Source of the DNA: Hirundichthys speculiger
Lineage: Eukaryota > Chordata > Actinopteri > Beloniformes > Exocoetidae
Direction: 5' to 3'
Length of the DNA: 64,000 nt
Assembly: GCA_018398805.1 (NCBI GenBank)
Contig: JAGFBZ010000911.1
Coordinates: 186,001-250,000, forward strand
Shown piece after piece: positions 55,201 to 60,979 of the stretch (position 1 is the first letter of the stretch; each line of letters starts with the position of its first letter). Position numbers and translations under genes: made by a program. The notes under the pieces were generated by a model. It saw only the letters and a list, made by a program, of their open reading frames with translations. It was not told where the DNA came from and searched no databases.

Positions 55201-58168
55201 TCAAAACCAGAAGAAGAGCCTGAATCAGAGCCAGAACTGTCCCATCATCTGGACTCTTCCAGGATGTCTCCTCAGAGGTCTGGAGATCTGAAACCTGATG
55301 AGCCCATAAGAGAGCCGTCCTCTGCCACGCCTGACTCGGACTCAAAGACCCTGAGCAGCGGCGAGTCCTCCGAGGATGAGGACGAGAGGGAGGGGGCGGA
55401 GAAGGGGGTGGTCTCTCCCAGTATACTCCCGTCCTCGGTCCTGGACAAGGCCAGCGCCATCGCTCAGCACTTCTCCAGCTCCATGAAGAGAAGCAGCCTG
55501 GCTCAGGACGAAGCCCGCTCCCTCGGCTGTCCGTCGCCACGGTTACCCAGCAGGACCGGCAGCAGCCTCAGCCTTGGCGCCGAGTCATGTGACCGACCGC
55601 TGAGGCTCAACAGCATCTCCTCAGATGCTCCGGAGCTGTTTGGAGTGACGGACCTGACCCTGCTGTCTCCTCGGGATGACGGGGTCTTCGATCCGGACCG
55701 AAGTATCAGGCGAAGGCGAGACTCCACGCTGTCCAAACAAGACCAGCTGCTGATCGGGAAGATCAAGAACTACTACGAGAACGCAGGAGGTCAGGACGCC
55801 ACCTTCAGCCTCCAGCGCAGGGAGAGTCTCACCTACATCCCTACAGGCCTGGTCCGCAGCTCGGTGAACCGGTTCAACAGCACCCCCAACGAGGACCTGG
55901 TCCTGACAAGCCAACCTGCCTCCTCCTTCCCAGACCCTCCATCTGCTGATCCGGACTCAACCACTGAGACCTGGTGCCACATGGTCTCTAGTCGCTCCTT
56001 GGACTCTTTAAAGTCGGACCAGTGGAGCACAGACTCTGGAGATCATCACAGGTCCAGATCTGAGAGCGTGAACGATAATCTGTCTGAGGATGAAGAGTTC
56101 AGACCTTCGTCTGAGATGATTAAGATCTGGCAGGCAATGGAGCGGCAGCTTAGCAGATCCCAGAGAGACGACAGAGGCCACGATCGACCCAGAGAGGCTC
56201 CGAAAACCTCCAGAACCACCAACACCAGTCTTTCTAACCCAACCAAAACCCTGACCAAGAGTTCTGCCCCAGAGACTGGAACGCCTGACCTCAGCACCAT
56301 CAAGGAGGACTCCAGTTCTTCAGCAAAGACCAAAGCCCCGGGGCTGAGCCGGACTGGAAGTCTGAAGGATGCCCTGAAGGTTTTCGGGGAAGAAGCGATG
56401 GTCCTCAGGGCCACGGTTCCAAGAGTCGCCCAGCTGAGGGCGGAGGCCGAGGGGGATCGGCCCATCCAGGACTTGGACCAGCTGGACGACCTGGAGAAGG
56501 CCAAGAGCAAAGTCCTCCATCTGGCCCGGCAGTACAGCCAGCGGATCAAAACCACCAAACCCGTGGTCCGACAGCGAAGTCAGGTGGTTCTGGGCGGCAG
56601 CAAGGCGTTGGCCTGCGTGGTGGAGGAGAAGGAGAGTCCAGGTACCAGTCCTCCATCACCAGACAGTCCTGTCTCCTGCTTCCTCTCACATGTTCTGCTT
56701 CTAGAAGTCAGAGAACCACTGAGATAGATGAATGACATCTACATTAGTGAGACCTCCACCAGTCCACAGAAGAACTGGTCCTCTTCTCTCTAACCAGGAC
56801 CAGGACCTCGTTCTTCTTTTTCAAATCATTTCAGCACATTAACGCTACAACAGAGCAGCTTATGTTCCCGTAGTTTAGTGTGAGTTCATCCTGACAACAT
56901 CTCATTCTCATTAACCAGCAGCAGACATGGGTGGAGGTCTCTGAGCTGAGCCTCAGATCTGGTTCTGATTTGGTTTTGGAAGTTGTGTTTTAGAACAACT
57001 AAAGTGGGCGGAGCCTGGGTTAAGGTTTGGATGTCCTCTTGGTTGTTCCTCCATCTAAATTAACATTAAAGAAAACCAGCTCAGGTGTGAGCAGGTCCTC
57101 CAACAGCCATGAGTGATGTCAGGTTTGGGCTTCTTCAGGGACACCTAGAATGTTCTAGATTTTAGATTGAATTCTTCAGTTCTCACGAACAGAAGCACCT
57201 GAGACACGGTGACATTGTTCAGAGATTCAGTTCTGCTTTCAGACCAGACTGGAAACTGATGAGGGTTTTGTGTTTGACAGGTAAACCCAACCTGACTCTG
57301 CAGCTGGTTCCTGATACCCAGACCACGTCTCAGCCGCTGAGCCCGGAGGACCAGGTCCGGTCTCCGGCCGCTGGCCTTGCCTGCGGCTCCGGGGGCATCT
57401 CTCCAGGCCGGGGTCCCTCTCGCAGCCCCCTCAGCCCGCCTCCTCCCATTAAAGGCTTCAACTGGCCCGACGTCCGGGAGCTGCGCTCCAGATACTCCGA
57501 CCACAGCCGCTCCCAGACCATCCCAGAGACCAGGAGCTCTTCTTCAGAGCAGAAGGTCGACGGAGGTCGGAGGAGGCACTCCAGCGTGTCCTCCAGCCTC
57601 CTCCTCGGCGACAGGCGCCCCCAGTGGGGGTCCTTCACACCTACGTCGCAGCAGCAAGGACGAACGCTGCAAACGGCTTCACAGAGCCAACTCCTTGGAC
57701 CCCCGCCTGAGCGGAGAGCAGGTGAGCGAGCTGCAGCGCCTCCAGGAGCGCGTCGCCCACGGCAGCTACTACGTAGCAGCCGAGGTGCCGCGAACAGACG
57801 ACCCTGAACACAAGATCATCGTCATGGAGAAGCTGCCAGAGCCTGAAGTACCCGCCGGTGTACCCACAGAGGATGACGATGACGGTGGCTACGTCCAGAT
57901 CCGCTCACCGACCAGCAGGGAGAAGATCTCCATCATGGCGGTCATCGACCGCTGCCGGGCCTACCAGGAGTCAGACGAGTACAAACACAGAGAGGAGGCA
58001 AAAACCAGAACCGAGCCAGCGAGACCTCAGGAGCCAAGTAAGGCTACGTCGACTTCAGCTGAGCCTGACGCAACCCAGAATACCGGTACGAACTCCGGAT
58101 CCAAGGTGGTGAGTGGTCAGAAGAACATCGTGAAAAATCTGAGAGAAAAGTTCCAGAACCGAAGCTGA
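22231..58168 (+). CDS. plekhg3: PLEKHG3-like Rho guanine-nucleotide exchange factor, 18 coding exons
   Basis: Coding exons: 22231-22279, 34550-35007, 38590-38690, 41477-41546, 41626-41672, 44431-44581, 44685-44816, 45235-45417, 45496-45588, 45892-45980, 46705-46738, 46861-46953, 47041-47073, 49306-49340, 51332-51610, 54551-54643, 55168-56641 and 57281-58168. Phases join throughout except for two apparent one-base errors (exons 45892 and 57281). Allowing for those, the product is about 1433 aa (human about 1220). The Dbl-homology domain (~145-325) includes [10 protein letters not shown] and the catalytic [15 protein letters not shown] helix. The PH domain (~345-457) has the family's [13 protein letters not shown]. 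The tail is Ser/Pro/Glu-rich. PLEKHG3 activates Rac1/Cdc42 at actin-rich leading edges (family knowledge). PLEKHG2 is the nearest alternative, but the DH-PH text is much closer to PLEKHG3. The gene is same-strand and downstream of spint1. Confidence 0.88.
22315..22530. repeat. GTCTTCAGGGGACCGG tandem repeat
   Basis: Imperfect ~16-bp units (GGGTCTACAGGGAACC / GGGTCTTCAGGGAACC) just inside the first coding intron. Confidence 0.88.
23185..24350. repeat. 11-bp minisatellite (TGGTTCAGGTC), ~105 copies
   Basis: Units TGGTTCAGTTC / TGGTCCAGGTC. Three inserted blocks with GGTTGGCCGACTGCCGATTTC (about 23639, 23870, 23981) repeat within it, marking larger duplications. Long open frames (up to 393 codons of SGSGLVQFW type) are artefacts because 11-bp units cycle through all frames similarly. 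Confidence 0.95.
24640..27055 (+). mobile_element. Penelope-like retroelement, degenerate, sense to plekhg3
   Basis: In several frames the translation gives [20 protein letters not shown] (24841), then FRYVDDTW (about 25277), the reverse-transcriptase catalytic YVDD. A GIY-YIG endonuclease region follows with [20 protein letters not shown] then KRMAQHR (25850-25945). RT followed by GIY-YIG is diagnostic of Penelope-like elements of vertebrates (Neptune/Poseidon groups). The 3' part contains AGGCAAAACGTCTTCTAGAC (about 26983), like the tail of fish copies. Stops, frameshifts and internal deletion make it inactive. A 36-bp minisatellite has grown inside its 3' region. Confidence 0.9.
26262..26892. 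repeat. 36-bp minisatellite inside the Penelope element (~17 copies)
   Basis: Unit CCTAACGACTGTTGTCCACC plus AGTGGCCCGACTCACT; the seed unit is recognisable in the element's own 3' region, where the final copy runs on into unique sequence. Periodicity of 12 codons gives a 229-codon open frame ([12 protein letters not shown] repeated) that is not a gene. Confidence 0.95.
27440..27700. repeat. GGTCCAGGTGGAGGTTCTGG repeats
   Basis: Imperfect 6- to 30-bp units of GGTCCAGGTGGAGGTTCTGG and TTTTGGTCCAGG. Confidence 0.9.
27701..29150. other. plekhg3 intron, mostly unique
   Basis: Contains an approximate duplicate pair (AGAGGTTTTTTGAA region at 28182 and similar GGAGGTTTTTTGAATAGAG at 28075), a (GT)n at 28340-28360, a short GTGTACTG repeat near 28530 and GGTCTGTTGACGGTTCCTGG repeats at 28790-28930. 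No exon supported. Confidence 0.5.
29150..29855. repeat. 20-bp minisatellite (CTGCTGGACTAGACCGGTTC)
   Basis: About 34 units with variants GAGTAGACCGG / GACTAGATCGG; no coding potential because each unit carries TAG/TAGA in one frame. Confidence 0.96.
30172..30865. repeat. 11/12-bp minisatellite (GACCTGAACTG)
   Basis: Around 60 units mixing GACCTGAACTG, GACCAGAACTGA and GGTCTGAACTG. A ~245-bp block (from about 30366) recurs near 30570, indicating segmental duplication inside the array. Confidence 0.95.
31606..31672. repeat. Interstitial telomere-like repeat (TTAGGG variants)
   Basis: Eight or so units of GGGTTA with variants GATTAGGG and GTTTGGGG, on the plus strand. Short and degenerate, as with many interstitial telomeric sites. 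Confidence 0.85.
32100..32305. repeat. 18-bp repeat (CTCCTCTGGTCCCAGAAC)
   Basis: About 11 units, C/T-rich, following degenerate CTAACTCCTCC repeats (31965-32110). Confidence 0.92.
32755..32965. repeat. Polypyrimidine tract (CTCCTCCTTCTT)n
   Basis: About 200 bp of almost pure C/T on the plus strand with mirror-symmetric TTCTTCTCCTCC blocks, a classic candidate for intramolecular triplex (H-DNA). Confidence 0.93.
33064..33162. repeat. 20-bp perfect tandem repeat, 5 copies
   Basis: ACTGGACCCCAGAGAACCAG repeated five times almost perfectly, so recently formed. Confidence 0.95.
33163..34549. other. plekhg3 intron before the DH exon, mostly unique
   Basis: A degenerate series of CTTTTATTTTGAAAGTCTRY blocks (34235-34440) is present. 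A 124-codon open frame from 33352 lacks convincing splice sites. No exon supported. Confidence 0.5.
34550..35007 (+). CDS. plekhg3: plekhg3 exon: Ser-rich N-terminus and start of DH domain
   Basis: Acceptor CTGCCCCTCAG, donor GTTGAG|GTGAGT. It begins with a low-complexity Ser/Pro/Asp segment ([16 protein letters not shown]) and ends with [19 protein letters not shown] then RMIVE, the first helix of the Dbl-homology domain. GC-rich relative to the surrounding intron. Confidence 0.93.
35746..36393 (+). mobile_element. hAT transposon remnant inserted in the satellite, 8-bp target duplication
   Basis: Left end CAGTCCTTCTCAA, right end TTGAGAAGCATCG (inverted match in the TTCTCAA core). Both sides are flanked by GGTTAGGG (35738-35745 and 36394-36401), the 8-bp target duplication of hAT elements, taken from the satellite itself. 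Inside, 36080-36150 reads [20 protein letters not shown], matching the N-terminus of ZBED5-like hAT transposases before a stop. The rest of the transposase is deleted, so it is non-autonomous. Confidence 0.88.
35865..35884 (+). promoter_or_regulatory. CTCF-like motif carried by the hAT element
   Basis: CCAGTAGGTGGCAGTGGCGC fits the CTCF core and lies inside the transposon. Binding is not shown; transposons spreading CTCF sites are known in vertebrates. Confidence 0.4.
37760..38525. repeat. 10-bp satellite (ACCTCCACAG / TCCCCCACAG)
   Basis: About 75 units, C-rich and G-poor on the plus strand, ending 65 bp before the 38590 exon. Open frames on both strands (up to 339 codons) are by-products. 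Confidence 0.96.
38590..38690 (+). CDS. plekhg3: plekhg3 exon: DH domain part 2
   Basis: Acceptor CTCCCTGCAG, donor CAACAG|GTGAGG. Encodes [20 protein letters not shown] then [13 protein letters not shown], the conserved second DH segment. Leaves phase 2. It follows directly on the 10-bp satellite array. Confidence 0.94.
38691..39460. other. plekhg3 intron, unique part
   Basis: No supported exon or element. A 90-codon open frame (39104-39376) has no splice support. Confidence 0.5.
39465..40590 (-). repeat. 28-bp satellite array B (inverted relative to array A)
   Basis: About 40 copies of AACTGCAGCCTCTAGTGGTC plus AGTAGAGG, the reverse complement of the spint1-intron unit at 11000-11528. Variants (TCTACAG, TCGGTAG) alternate in runs. 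Confidence 0.96.
40591..41035. other. plekhg3 intron, nothing recognised
   Basis: Unique sequence; a 66-codon open frame (40709-40909) has no supporting features. Confidence 0.5.
41037..41318. repeat. 20-bp minisatellite (CACCTGTAGGACCAGAACCT)
   Basis: About 14 units with AGGAGCAG/ACGACCAG variants, ending about 160 bp before the 41477 exon. Confidence 0.95.
41477..41546 (+). CDS. plekhg3: plekhg3 exon: DH domain part 3
   Basis: Acceptor CGTCCACAG, donor ATGAAG|GTGAGG. Encodes [20 protein letters not shown] then FVMK. Phase 2 in, phase 0 out. Confidence 0.94.
41626..41672 (+). CDS. plekhg3: plekhg3 exon: DH domain part 4
   Basis: 47-nt exon, acceptor CTGTTTCAG, donor CCGAA|GTGAGT, encoding [15 protein letters not shown] plus a split Asn codon. 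A 21-bp minisatellite follows. Confidence 0.93.
41750..42690. repeat. 21-bp minisatellite (TTTAGACCTGGTTTACGTCTG)
   Basis: About 45 copies with ACATCTG/TTCATCTG variants; it resumes at 43640-43700 on the far side of a transposon. Frame-preserving 21-bp period produces a spurious 214-codon frame. Confidence 0.96.
42693..43639. mobile_element. PIF/Harbinger element, deleted, inserted in the 21-bp array
   Basis: Terminal inverted repeats AGGGGTATACTACGAAGC / AGGGGTGTACTACGAAGC (17 of 18 match). Flanking CTG on both sides (42690-42692, 43640-43642) is a 3-bp target duplication of the CWG type reported for fish Harbinger. The minus strand (43397-43250) encodes [20 protein letters not shown] then [20 protein letters not shown], the N-terminus of a HARBI1-like transposase. 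The plus strand at 42902 starts [20 protein letters not shown], resembling the Myb-like partner protein. Both are truncated. Around 42985 ACACTCACCGGCCACTTTAA resembles another dispersed fish repeat, possibly nested. Confidence 0.88.
43723..44372. repeat. 15-bp minisatellite (AGGGCTTTACTCATT), split by a transposon
   Basis: Units at 43726-43773 and 44236-44372 flank the element at 43774-44237. Each contains TTTACTC; variants CATCAGGG/CGTTAGGG. Confidence 0.92.
43774..44237 (+). mobile_element. DNA transposon remnant with MADF-domain frame (copy 1)
   Basis: The plus strand 43834-44100 encodes [20 protein letters not shown] then [20 protein letters not shown] and [10 protein letters not shown], a MADF DNA-binding domain as carried by the second gene of PIF/Harbinger-type elements. 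A related copy at 63041-63480 shares GGAGAGAAAGGAGGCCTCTG and the ends (GTTTATRCTC at left, CCCTTTAG at right). No transposase remains. Confidence 0.75.
44431..44581 (+). CDS. plekhg3: plekhg3 exon: DH domain part 5 with catalytic helix
   Basis: Acceptor TTCTGTCGCAG, donor CTCCAG|GTACGA. Encodes [20 protein letters not shown] onward and the hallmark [15 protein letters not shown], the helix that contacts the Rho-GTPase switch regions. Confidence 0.96.
44685..44816 (+). CDS. plekhg3: plekhg3 exon: end of DH domain
   Basis: 132 nt, phase 0 to 0, encoding [20 protein letters not shown] then [20 protein letters not shown]. Acceptor GTTGTTCAG, donor CTGCAG|GTCAGC. Confidence 0.95.
45010..45150. 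repeat. CTCCGTTCCTCCTC polypyrimidine repeats
   Basis: Imperfect CCTCCGTTCCTCCTCC units upstream of the 45235 exon; they may also supply polypyrimidine tract. Confidence 0.85.
45235..45417 (+). CDS. plekhg3: plekhg3 exon: DH-PH linker and PH domain part 1
   Basis: 183 nt, phase 0 to 0. Encodes [20 protein letters not shown] then [20 protein letters not shown], start of the PH domain. Acceptor CTGTCTTCAG, donor CATCTCT|GTGAGT. Confidence 0.95.
45496..45588 (+). CDS. plekhg3: plekhg3 exon: PH domain part 2
   Basis: 93 nt encoding [20 protein letters not shown] then [11 protein letters not shown]. Acceptor GTTTTCAG, donor GTCCAG|GTGAGT. Confidence 0.94.
45728..45825. repeat. GATGGAGATGAGA repeat
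   Basis: About seven purine-rich units of GATGGAGATGAGAGGA / GATGGAGATGACAG in the intron before the last PH exon. Confidence 0.88.
45892..45980 (+). CDS. plekhg3: plekhg3 exon: PH C-terminal helix, apparent 1-base frameshift
   Basis: Starts [18 protein letters not shown] (phase 0). Exon length to the donor AGAAG|GTCTGG is 89 nt, not a multiple of 3, although both neighbours need phase 0. After CATCATTTTCTGG the reading continues sensibly ([10 protein letters not shown]) only in a shifted frame. One base is therefore missing, or two are extra, near 45941-45947 at a T-run. Left unshifted, the protein would stop shortly after. Sequencing error is favoured because everything downstream is intact. 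Confidence 0.85.
46190..46372. mobile_element. Palindromic fold-back MITE
   Basis: GTCCTGCAGGTCTTAGATGT (46222-46241) pairs with ACATCTAAGACATGCAGGAC (46346-46365), 19 of 20 inverted matches. The left end GGGGTGTCCAACTCCAGTCC matches a very common fish palindromic repeat recalled from other genomes; the right arm is cut short. Confidence 0.8.
46380..46680. repeat. CAGTATAAACCAGT repeats with a dispersed fish motif
   Basis: Imperfect 10-20 bp units of CAGTATAAACCAGTTTA. Embedded at 46545-46592 is CCATCCATTTTCTATACCCG then AGGGTCACGGGG, a motif scattered through fish genomes. Confidence 0.85.
46705..46738 (+). CDS. plekhg3: plekhg3 exon: 34-nt post-PH exon
   Basis: Acceptor GTGTTTCAG, donor AATCT|GTGAGT; encodes [11 protein letters not shown], a conserved post-PH stretch in PLEKHG3. 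Phase 1 out. Confidence 0.9.
46861..46953 (+). CDS. plekhg3: plekhg3 exon: [11 protein letters not shown] segment
   Basis: Acceptor TTTACCTGCAG, donor GTCTG|GTAATC. Encodes [20 protein letters not shown] and GRRQS, matching the order seen in PLEKHG3 after the PH domain. Confidence 0.9.
47041..47073 (+). CDS. plekhg3: plekhg3 exon: 33-nt EPTKHVLKS exon
   Basis: Acceptor TTGTGTTCAG, donor CAAAG|GTAAAG. Encodes [11 protein letters not shown], continuing the family's GRRQSEPTKH motif. Followed by a 2-kb minisatellite. Confidence 0.87.
47095..49095. repeat. 30-bp minisatellite (~65 copies)
   Basis: Unit GAGCTGCGTTCAGGAACACG plus TTCAGAGGTT with a 3-bp insertion variant (CATCAG/CACCAG). A block with CAGACTTTAAACTGTGTTC near 48505 recurs at 48720, a recent ~216-bp duplication. 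Open frames up to 378 codons on plus and 215 on minus are artefacts. It fills the intron between the 47041 and 49306 exons. Confidence 0.96.
49096..49840. other. plekhg3 intron around the 49306 exon
   Basis: Unique sequence apart from the small exon; nothing else supported. Confidence 0.5.
49306..49340 (+). CDS. plekhg3: plekhg3 exon: short tail exon
   Basis: 35 nt encoding [12 protein letters not shown], acceptor CTTCTACAG, donor TTGAG|GTAAGA. Phase 1 in, phase 0 out, which fits its neighbours. Assignment rests on splice sites and phase. Confidence 0.65.
49840..50578. repeat. CCTGGTCTGTCCTGG pentanucleotide-like satellite
   Basis: Strings of TCCTGG, CCTGG and TCTGG units for about 740 bp, with G/C/T only for long stretches. 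Spurious L/S/W/P-rich frames result. Confidence 0.95.
50765..51262. repeat. AGGTAGACAGGTGAAGGTAGACAG minisatellite
   Basis: Purine-rich units of 12-30 bp up to about 70 bp before the 51332 exon. Its reverse strand mimics a Tyr-Leu-Pro-Ser protein and is not a gene. Confidence 0.95.
51332..51610 (+). CDS. plekhg3: plekhg3 exon: acidic coiled-coil-like tail segment
   Basis: 279 nt (phase 0 to 0). Acceptor TTTCCGTAG, donor GGGACG|GTGAGG. Encodes an acidic stretch with [20 protein letters not shown] and [20 protein letters not shown]. The heptad-like E/L pattern suggests a coiled coil. No domain is recognised. Confidence 0.8.
51806..52488 (-). mobile_element. Tc1/mariner transposon remnant, antisense
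   Basis: Ends CACTCATGTGCAAAAGTTAG and the reverse complement of CTTTTGCACATGACTG form inverted repeats typical of fish Tc1 elements. Read on the minus strand, [20 protein letters not shown] (about 52450) matches the Tc1 transposase N-terminal helix-turn-helix and [16 protein letters not shown] (about 52150) its second motif. Many frameshifts and stops: dead. Confidence 0.85.
52955..52984 (+). repeat. Solo copy related to the 28-bp satellite
   Basis: CTGCAGTTCCTCTCCTGACC then AGTAGGGGG is a single unit of the 28-bp family outside any array, with a better CTCF-like core (CCAGTAGGGGG). Confidence 0.6.
53080..54300. repeat. ~85-115 bp satellite (ACACCTGAACACACCTGAAG)
   Basis: About 12 units, each holding GTGTGGGTTAGGGGGGTTCA then GGTGTTCTTCAGGTGGACCT and GTCCTCAGTGACCCACCAC; unit length varies because the ACACCTGAAC sub-repeat expands. 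Confidence 0.95.
54551..54643 (+). CDS. plekhg3: plekhg3 exon: 93-nt tail exon
   Basis: Encodes [20 protein letters not shown] then [11 protein letters not shown]. Acceptor GGTTGAAG is weak but follows a T/C-rich run; donor GAGCAG|GTAAAC is good. Phase 0 to 0. Could be alternatively spliced. Confidence 0.65.
54830..55008. repeat. 22-bp minisatellite (CTGATCTCCAGTCCTGGACCGG)
   Basis: About eight units before the large tail exon. Confidence 0.93.
55168..56641 (+). CDS. plekhg3: plekhg3 large exon: Ser/Pro-rich regulatory region
   Basis: 1474 nt, fully open. Acceptor TTTCTTGACAG, donor GTCCAG|GTACCA. Contains short conserved-looking islands such as [40 protein letters not shown] and [20 protein letters not shown]. 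The rest is disordered with many S/T-P and RxxS sites likely phosphorylated. Minus-strand open frames over it are shadows. Confidence 0.93.
56642..57280. other. Last plekhg3 intron
   Basis: Unique sequence without features; no element or extra exon supported. Confidence 0.6.
57281..58168 (+). CDS. plekhg3: plekhg3 last exon, with an apparent 1-base insertion
   Basis: Acceptor TGTTTGACAG. Frame 1 reads [20 protein letters not shown] and onward to about 57610; the conserved remainder ([20 protein letters not shown], then [20 protein letters not shown], end [12 protein letters not shown] at 58166) is one frame over. The switch lies at the homopolymers CCCCC (57618-57622) and GGGGG (57626-57630). 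Dropping one base there joins the two frames without a stop, so a base-call insertion is the simplest reading. A real frameshifting allele is possible. Confidence 0.88.
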
Positions 58169-59650
58169 AGACCTGGAACCATGAAACCTTATCAAAATGG
58201 GACGGTCGGCCAACTGGGCATGAGAACGGGTCGGCCAACCGGAGATGAGAACGGGTCGGACTCTTCCAAACATCTGGATCTTACCAGTTCCAGATCTGGA
58301 GGTTCTTCAGATACGACCATCTGGAACCTTCACAGTCATGGTCACAGTTACAGTTTTGTGCTTTAGAACCAATGTTCCTCCAACTGTAGATCTGTAGATA
58401 AACCACTGGACGAGTGTAAATACCTTTAATCCCCCAATGAGATGAGTGTAAAGTACCTTTTTGTACAGGATGCTGTATTACACATTTTCATGTTTCCTGT
58501 GAAAACTCAGATGTTGGAGATTTTCGTCACTGAGCTTCTGTGAGCGTCTCAAATAACCACTAATGTGACCCCACTGTCTGGTCATGTAACCACGCCCACT
58601 TCCTGGTCATGTGACCCCCACTGACTGGTCATGTGACCACGCCCACTTCCTGGTCATGTGACCCCCACTGACTGGTCATGTGACCACGCCCACTTTCTGG
58701 TCATGTGACCCCCACTGACTGGTCATGTGACCACGCCCACTTTCTGGTCATGTGACCACGCCCTATCCAGCCAGTCTGATTACATGAGATGTTGCTCTAT
58801 TATCTCAGTTTGTCAGATCATGGGACGATGCTCTGTCCAGCCACTTTGTCCACTCGTAATGTGGCTCTATCCAGTCATTGCATCACATAATGTGCCGACG
58901 CTCTTGTCCAATCACATGTGACATCACTCTGTCCAGTTGCTCTAACATGTTACAACATTGATATGCATGGATGCTCTATTGTGATGCTCTGTCCATCTAC
59001 ATTGATTCACAGGTGACACCTCTCTGTCATGTTGCTCTAACACATCAGGTGACATCACTGCCCGGTATGCTGTCCAGTAGCTCTATCAGGCTACATGTAA
59101 TGTTGCTCTGTCCTGTCAGGTCCCTCTCCCCGGTCCCATGACATCACTGTCCCGTTGCTCTTTCTGGTCACATGTCCAAACCCACTCACGCTGCCTCTGG
59201 TACCCTGGAGCTCCGGTTGTTTAAGTTGGTGCATGAAAGACGCTTAAGTGGATCCGCTGACTGGAACAAACCTGTATTTATCTATTTATGGATTCAGATT
59301 TGTAAAAATGAACTCGGTCATGAATCATTTGTTTTTGGGAAAATGAGAATCCGAATGATTTAAATGGAGAAATGATTTCATTTTGTGCCTTTGTATACTT
59401 TGATGTTCTCTTAATTTAACTTTTTCACCTTATAATGTCCAGGTGAGGAGCTTTCGCTCTCTGTTCTCTCATAGCTGATCCATATGAGGCACGTGCAGGT
59501 GGGTGGGGTTGAACATGTGATTTCCTCTTCCTCAGGCGGCTTCCTGTGCTCTTCCTCCTGTTTATTGGATCTCATGTACATAGAAACGAGTGTGATGACG
59601 CCAACATCAATGTCAGATTACTGAACAATAAACTGAAAAAACTGGTCTCT
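58169..59650 (+). terminator. plekhg3: plekhg3 3' UTR and polyadenylation signal
   Basis: About 1.46 kb of non-coding sequence to a canonical AATAAA at 59627-59632. It includes a tandem repeat (58565-58770). Confidence 0.75.
58565..58770. repeat. ~57-bp repeat in the plekhg3 3' UTR
   Basis: Four units combining CATGTGACCACGCCCACTTC, CTGGTCATGTGACC and CCCACTGACTGGT. CACGTG-like/CATGTG E-boxes recur. Confidence 0.9.
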
Positions 59651-59825
59651 GCTCATGAATTCAAGTTGATTCCACTTTAATTTCATTGAATAATAAAAAT
59701 GAAATAATGATGCTACATAGCACAAATATACTTGAAGTTGAAAGAGGTATTACAGTCTTTGGATTCCCATTTTTCTCTCTGATCCAAAGATTTGAGTTGA
59801 AGACCTGTATTTCCCAAAGATATAA

Positions 59826-60430
59826 GAGCTGCAGCCTCTAGTGGTCAGTAGAGGAACTGCAGCCTCTAGTGGTCAGTAGAGGAACTGCAGCCTCTAGTGG
59901 TCAGTAGAGGAACTGCAGCCTCTAGTGGTCAGTAGAGGAACTGCAGCCTCTAGTGGTCAGTAGAGGAACTGCAGCCTCTAGTGGTCAGTAGAGGAACTAC
60001 AGCCTCTAGTGGTCAGTAGAGGAACTGCAGCCTCCAGTGGTCAGTAGAGAAACTGCAGCCTCTAGTGGTCGGTGGAGGAACTGCAGCCTCTAGTGGTCGG
60101 TGGAGGAACTACAGCCTCTAGTGGTTGGTGGAGGAACTACAGCCTCTAGTGGTCAGTAGAGGAACTGCAGCCTCTAGTGGTCTACAGAGGAACTACAGCC
60201 TCCAGTGGTCAGTGGAGGAACTACAGCCTCTAGTGGTCAGTAGAGGAACTGCAGCCTCTAGTGGTCTAGTAAGCCTAGGGAGGAACTGCAGCCTCTAGTG
60301 GTCGGTGGAGGAACTACAGCCTCTAGGGTCAGGAGGAACTGCAGCCTCTAGTGGTCGGTAGAGGAACTGCAGCCTCTAGTGGTTGGTGGAGGAACTGCAG
60401 CCTCTAGTGGTTGGTGAAGGAACTGCAGTG
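59826..60430 (-). repeat. 28-bp satellite array C
   Basis: About 21 copies of GAACTGCAGCCTCTAGTGGT plus CAGTAGAG in the same orientation as array B, just past the plekhg3 polyadenylation site. Confidence 0.96.
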
Positions 60431-60930
60431 GTAAGTCCAGTAAATGTTTGGTGTCTGGATAGAAAGCTCGCTGGGTTGGCAACAGTTATTCCAGCCGTGT
60501 TTTTCTGAGGTGCTAAAACTTTGATTTAAGAAATCACCTAAATTTAATCTACACTGATTTTTGTCACCATTTATTTTTGTGTATTGAATTATTTCATTGA
60601 TCTAACATTTTTAGTGTTTTGCACAAAAAAAAAGCAACAAATATATCTTGAAGTAAAACCGAAAGGAAACTTTTTTTTTTTTAATGTCAGTTTTAATTCA
60701 TTTTAATATTTATTTCGGTTTATTTAGATTTATTCTATTTTTTTATTTTATATGTTTATTTAGACTCATTTAATTTTAATTATTCTATTATTTTAATTAG
60801 TTTTAATTCATCATATTTAGTCTTGTTTTATTTCATTTATTTTCGTGTATTGTAGTTAATATTATTTTATGATCTATTGTGTTTTTCTTATATTGATATT
60901 CTCCCTGAAGCACCGGGCTCCTGCAGGAAT
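60431..60930. other. AT-rich stretch, no gene seen
   Basis: Dominated by TTTATTT and TTTTAATT strings; no features supported. Confidence 0.6.
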
Positions 60931-60979
60931 GTCTGGAATGTTCTGTCTCTGAGTTTCTGCTCTCATCGATTAAACCATC

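Noticed and set aside
55264..56558. Minus-strand frames over the large plekhg3 exon
   Set aside because: Shadows of a GC-rich coding exon; no splice sites or domains on minus.
22231..58168. Assignment as plekhg2
   Set aside because: The MPEG start is reminiscent of PLEKHG2, but the DH-PH and post-PH motifs ([30 protein letters not shown]) agree better with PLEKHG3.
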